This document shows positions 60,861 to 64,000 of a stretch of 64,000 bases of DNA, piece by piece. This stretch comes from an uncultured Clostridia bacterium (GTDB lineage Bacteria > Bacillota_A > Clostridia > TANB77 > CAG-508). The stretch spans positions 40,430 through 104,429 of the forward strand of contig CALXJS010000001.1 in assembly GCA_944388685.1 (NCBI GenBank), written 5' to 3'. Every line of letters begins with the position of its first letter. Positions within the stretch are counted from its first letter, which is position 1. The position numbers were made by a program, and so were the translations under genes. The notes beneath the pieces are model-generated. The model was not told the DNA's origin. It saw only the letters and a list, made by a program, of their open reading frames with translations, and did no database searches.

Positions 60861-62117
60861 TTAAAAATACAAATTAGGATTTACTCTACAATCATCTCCA
60901 TATTTTGTAGCACTATAGCTATAGGTATATGGTGATTTTCTTACTTCAAAATGCAAATGTGGTCCTTGTGAATTTCCAGAATTTCCACTTTTCATAATCA
61001 TTTGTCCTTGTGAAACAGTTTCTCCTGGTGATACACAGATTGATCCAGGTGTTCCATGCGCATACCAAGTTTGTAACCCATTAGCATGTTGAATAACTAC
61101 ATATGTTCCATAACTGGTTGTTAAACTTTTGGTAGTTAATACAACACCATCTGCTGCAGCATAAACCGGAGTTCCTATACTTACTCCATAATCAATTGCT
61201 CCATGAAATCTACCACTTGAATAATATCCATTACAAGTAACGGTTCCTCCATTTACTGGTATGATAAATCCTCCTGCATTAGAAGTCCCACTGGTTGAAC
61301 TTCCACCTGAAGAATTTGAACCATTTGATGAGTTTCCTCCCCCAGTAGATGGCTTTTTATTAGCTAATTCTTCTAGTTGTTTTCTATATTTCTCTTGTGC
61401 AATTTTAATATCGTTCAAAATCTGTTGATTATCTCTTGTTAAATCATCAATTTCCTCTTGTAAATCTTGTTCTTCTTGTGATAATTGAGATACATATTTG
61501 CTCTTTTCATTCTTAGCAGTCTGTAACTCAGCTGATTTACTTTCTTTTTCAGCTTTTGAATTGTCCAATTCTTTTTTATTTGTTTCTAATGTTACTTTTG
61601 CTTCTTCTATTTCCTTTTTTTCATTTTCTATTTTTTCCATCAAACCTATATCTGCCTCAGCAATCTGAGATACATAATAATAGTTTGAAATCAAATCTGT
61701 TAAACTTTCTGAAGAAAGCAATACATCTAAAAATGAAGTTTCTCCTGCTTCATAGGTCGCAACTAATCTTTTTTCTAGTAGTTCTTGTTGTTTATCATAA
61801 TTTTCTTGTTTTTCATTAATTTTATTTTCTGCTTCTGCTATTTGTGTATTTAAAGTATTAATTTTGTAATCCAAATCTCCTATTTGACTTTCATAATTTG
61901 CTATTTGACTATTTAATTCATCTACTTGTTTTTGTACATCACTTTTTTCTTGAGAAACTTCATTCTTTTTTTGTTCTGCCTCGTCTATCTTTTTTTGATT
62001 GTCAGACTGTTCATTTTGTAAATCTGTTATTTCATCTGCATATACAATGCCATTATATTGCAATAACAATACAATAATCATTAGTCCCCCTAGTATCTTA
62101 CCAAATACTTTCTTCAT
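60861..62117 (-). CDS. Exported M23 peptidoglycan hydrolase with coiled coil
   Basis: A 418-residue protein with a signal peptide (about 1-27, VYADEITDL), a long coiled coil (30-250), a Gly/Ser linker and a C-terminal M23 (LytM) domain: HGAIDYGVSIGTPVYAAADG, WYAHG and PHLHFEVRKS. These supply the zinc ligands His, Asp and His. This is the EnvC/PcsB/CwlO-like layout, suggesting a role in cell separation or elongation. The unit YDxQQELLEKRLVATYEAGETSFLD is shared exactly with the next gene upstream. Confidence 0.92.
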   Translation of the reverse strand: MKKVFGKILGGLMIIVLLLQYNGIVYADEITDLQNEQSDNQKKIDEAEQKKNEVSQEKSDVQKQVDELNSQIANYESQIGDLDYKINTLNTQIAEAENKINEKQENYDKQQELLEKRLVATYEAGETSFLDVLLSSESLTDLISNYYYVSQIAEADIGLMEKIENEKKEIEEAKVTLETNKKELDNSKAEKESKSAELQTAKNEKSKYVSQLSQEEQDLQEEIDDLTRDNQQILNDIKIAQEKYRKQLEELANKKPSTGGGNSSNGSNSSGGSSTSGTSNAGGFIIPVNGGTVTCNGYYSSGRFHGAIDYGVSIGTPVYAAADGVVLTTKSLTTSYGTYVVIQHANGLQTWYAHGTPGSICVSPGETVSQGQMIMKSGNSGNSQGPHLHFEVRKSPYTYSYSATKYGDDCRVNPNLYF

Positions 62118-62140
62118 AAGTTCCTCCTTTTTGGTTTATT

Positions 62141-62228
62141 ATAATTTTACGCAAGTAAAATTATGTGCAATCATTAGAGCAAAGCGACATTCTTGTATAG
62201 GAAAAACTTGATTTTTCCTATACAAGAA
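62141..62228. repeat. Two perfect hairpins between the M23 genes
   Basis: Hairpin 1: arms ATAATTTTAC/GTAAAATTAT, loop GCAA (62141-62164). Hairpin 2: 17-bp arms TTCTTGTATAGGAAAAA/TTTTTCCTATACAAGAA, loop CTTGA (62190-62228). Neither is followed by a clear T-run on the minus strand. They might be message-processing or attenuation structures in the leader of the 60861 gene, or a terminator for the gene at 62274. Confidence 0.6.
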
Positions 62229-62273
62229 CAATAGCAACATGATAAAATTTTTCTAGTTTAGTTACCAAAACCA

Positions 62274-63452
62274 TTATGGTAAATATGGTTTTGGATTAAC
62301 AGGTGTTCCATTTACTCTTACCTCAAAATGTAAATGGTATCCAGTTGAATTCCCTGTTGTTCCTACACTCATAATTTGTTGTCCTTGGCTTACAGTTTGT
62401 CCTACACTGACTAGCCTTGAACCTGGTGCACCATGTGCATATAAAGTCATTGTACCATCATGATGATTAATAACAATATATTCTCCATAACTTCTATAAT
62501 TTCCATTTGCATATTTTAAAGCTGTTGATGTAACAACTGTTCCTGCTTTTGCTGCTAATATTGGTTTACCTGCTATTCCTGCACCACTAAAATCTACACC
62601 TGTATGTCCACTATATCCCATCCAGCCTGTTGTAATACTATATCCTACAATCGGTCTTATATATCCACTAGAACTTGGATTATTGACAATATTTGAAACA
62701 TTTGAATTTCCTGCGTTTGCTGCTTCTTGTTTTGCAATAGCTGCCAATTGTGCTTGTATATCTCTTTTATCTTGTTCAAATTGTTCTAATTCTGCTTGTG
62801 TATTTTTTTCTTCTTCATTTAATTGTGCTACATAACTATCTTTTTGACTTTTCGCATTTTGTAATTCTGTTGTTTTTTGTTGTTTTTGGGCTCTTGTGCT
62901 ATCTAATTCTTGTTTACTTGTTTCTAAGGTTTGTTTTGCCTTTTCAATTTCTTCTTGTTCTTGTTTTATTTTATCCATTAATTCCATATCACTTTCTGCT
63001 ATTTCAGAAATTAAATAATAATTAGAAATTAAATCTGTTAAACTTTCTGATGAAAGTAGAACGTCTAAAAATGAAGTTTCTCCTGCTTCATATGTTGCAA
63101 CCAACCTTTTTTCAAGCAATTCTTGTTGATTATCGTAATTTTCTTGTTTTTCATCTAATTTATCTTGTGCGTCCTCTATTTGAGAATTGATATCTGATAT
63201 TTGGTTATTTAACTGATCCAATTCTGATTGATAAGAAGAAATCTGTGTAATTAATTCTTCCACTTGTTGTAATGTTTCAGATTTTTCTGCATTGATATTT
63301 TCTAGTTCTTCTTTTGCTTCTTCTATTTTTTGATCTGTTTCTTCACTACTTGCATTTAGTTCTGACTTTGTTGCAGCAAGAACTACATTATATTGTAACA
63401 AAATAATTGCTATCATTAAAATTCCTATGATTTTGAGACTAATTTTTTTCAT
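62274..63452 (-). CDS. Exported M23 peptidoglycan hydrolase with coiled coil, paralogue
   Basis: A 392-residue protein with signal peptide (VVLAATKSE), coiled coil (30-245) and an M23 domain with HTGVDFSGAGIAGKPILAAK, LYAHGAPGSRLV and YHLHFEVRVNG. It is closely related to the gene at 60861, including near-identical DNA at the ATYEAGETSFLDVLLSSESLTDLISNYY segment, and so is a tandem duplicate. Differences cluster in the linker and around the active site. Ribosome binding site AGAGGAG precedes ATG. Confidence 0.92.
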   Translation of the reverse strand: MKKISLKIIGILMIAIILLQYNVVLAATKSELNASSEETDQKIEEAKEELENINAEKSETLQQVEELITQISSYQSELDQLNNQISDINSQIEDAQDKLDEKQENYDNQQELLEKRLVATYEAGETSFLDVLLSSESLTDLISNYYLISEIAESDMELMDKIKQEQEEIEKAKQTLETSKQELDSTRAQKQQKTTELQNAKSQKDSYVAQLNEEEKNTQAELEQFEQDKRDIQAQLAAIAKQEAANAGNSNVSNIVNNPSSSGYIRPIVGYSITTGWMGYSGHTGVDFSGAGIAGKPILAAKAGTVVTSTALKYANGNYRSYGEYIVINHHDGTMTLYAHGAPGSRLVSVGQTVSQGQQIMSVGTTGNSTGYHLHFEVRVNGTPVNPKPYLP

Positions 63453-63562
63453 TTTGTTTCTCTCCTCTTTTTTCAGTTTGTTTTTTCAATTTACTTCATT
63501 GTTTCTTTACCTTATTTCTGTTTATCCTAAATTGTACTTTATAAGATATGTTCTATACTATC

Positions 63563-64000
63563 TTATTGCTGTGTTGTATTTTGATTTTCACTTTCCGTTT
63601 CTTCTTTATCATTATTATTTTGTGATTCTGGAATAACTCCATTTGTTATATATTCTATTGGATTTGTAACCACACCATTAATTCTTACTTCAAAATGGGC
63701 ATGTGGTCCTGTTGAATATCCAGTTGAACCAACTTTTAAGATTGCTTCATTTCTCTTCACTGTTTGTCCAACTGTTACTAAAATTTCTGATCCATGTGCA
63801 TACAATGTTGAAATTCCTCCTCCATGGTCTATGATTACCATATTTCCATATGCAGTATTATATTCTGCTTTTGTAACAATTCCATCATTTGCAGCTACAA
63901 AATTCGCTCCTATTGGTGCACTGATATCTACACCTGTATGTAATTTATATTGTCCTGTAATAGGATGTACCCTCATTCCATAATTTGAGGTAATTTTGGT
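63563..64000 (-). CDS. M23 peptidoglycan hydrolase, 5' end outside the window
   Basis: The frame is open to the window edge: upstream of the first in-window Met the sequence reads TKITSNYGMRVHPITGQYK, so that Met is inside the domain and the real start lies beyond 64000. The M23 domain is complete from there: HTGVDISAPIGANFVAAND, LYAHGSEILV and PHAHFEVRING. It ends with a Glu/Asn/Gln-rich tail (SQNNNDKEETESENQ). Third M23 gene in a row; no coiled coil is visible in the part seen. Confidence 0.9.
   Translation of the reverse strand, partial: TKITSNYGMRVHPITGQYKLHTGVDISAPIGANFVAANDGIVTKAEYNTAYGNMVIIDHGGGISTLYAHGSEILVTVGQTVKRNEAILKVGSTGYSTGPHAHFEVRINGVVTNPIEYITNGVIPESQNNNDKEETESENQNTTQQ

Overview
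The window is very AT-rich DNA with Gram-positive hallmarks: sortase and a sortase-anchored adhesin, LytR-CpsA-Psr, VanZ, DUF4314, PrgI and Maff2 proteins, and AGGAGG-type ribosome binding sites. It fits an uncultured gut-type low-GC Firmicute (Clostridia-like). I cannot name a genus. Nearly all genes lie on the minus strand.

Positions 1 to about 49.4 kb look like one integrative and conjugative element (ICE) of the Tn1549/CTn kind, read right to left. It starts with ParA/ParB (47.6-49.3 kb). Next come a sortase with a thioester adhesin (43.2-46.6 kb) and a giant methylase-helicase (35.0-42.4 kb). A primase, HTH regulator, candidate oriT, MobC and relaxase follow (30.2-34.6 kb), then coupling protein and type IV secretion genes (19.2-30.2 kb). 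A polysaccharide cargo block occupies 7.4-18.6 kb. The far end carries a sigma-like factor, a solitary MazF/PemK toxin behind a candidate structured RNA, small proteins and three tandem large serine recombinases (0-5 kb). The left end of the element lies outside the window. The right end is probably between the parA start (49.31 kb) and the sugar-transferase genes (49.45-50.8 kb), but no attachment site is proven.

The cargo block is a seven-to-nine-gene polysaccharide operon: two GT2 enzymes and a further GT2 of another subtype, two GT1 enzymes, a pyruvyl transferase, a Wzy-like polymerase, a DUF1919 gene and a Wzx-like flippase. It has no initiating phosphoglycosyl transferase and no chain-length control genes. 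A strong promoter, a long leader and an intrinsic terminator directly before the first ribosome binding site suggest control by attenuation. Just upstream lie a membrane-anchored degenerate receiver protein and an unknown protein, again behind a leader terminator, and a divergent Cro-like repressor with a palindromic operator. Together with the sortase and adhesin, the element appears built to remodel the recipient's cell surface.

A compositional signal supports the element's extent. By eye the tetranucleotide CATG occurs once in the first 49.3 kb (in the cargo), plus once at 49365 in the boundary hairpin, but at least 20 times in the last 14.6 kb. His codons before G are written CAC in the element and often CAT in the flank.

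From about 50.8 kb rightward the DNA looks chromosomal: VanZ-like protein, LytR-CpsA-Psr protein, an exported protein, a coiled-coil protein with ten 18-residue repeats, argS, a small membrane protein, deoD, greA, pgsA, a carboxy-terminal processing protease and three M23 peptidoglycan hydrolases, the last one cut by the window edge. Two tandem phosphoglycosyl transferases (49.45-50.8 kb) lie at the junction. One lacks its C-terminus; the other holds a 75% GC patch in its conserved motif. All coordinates and alternative starts were read by eye, and family names come from memory of the families without any database search.
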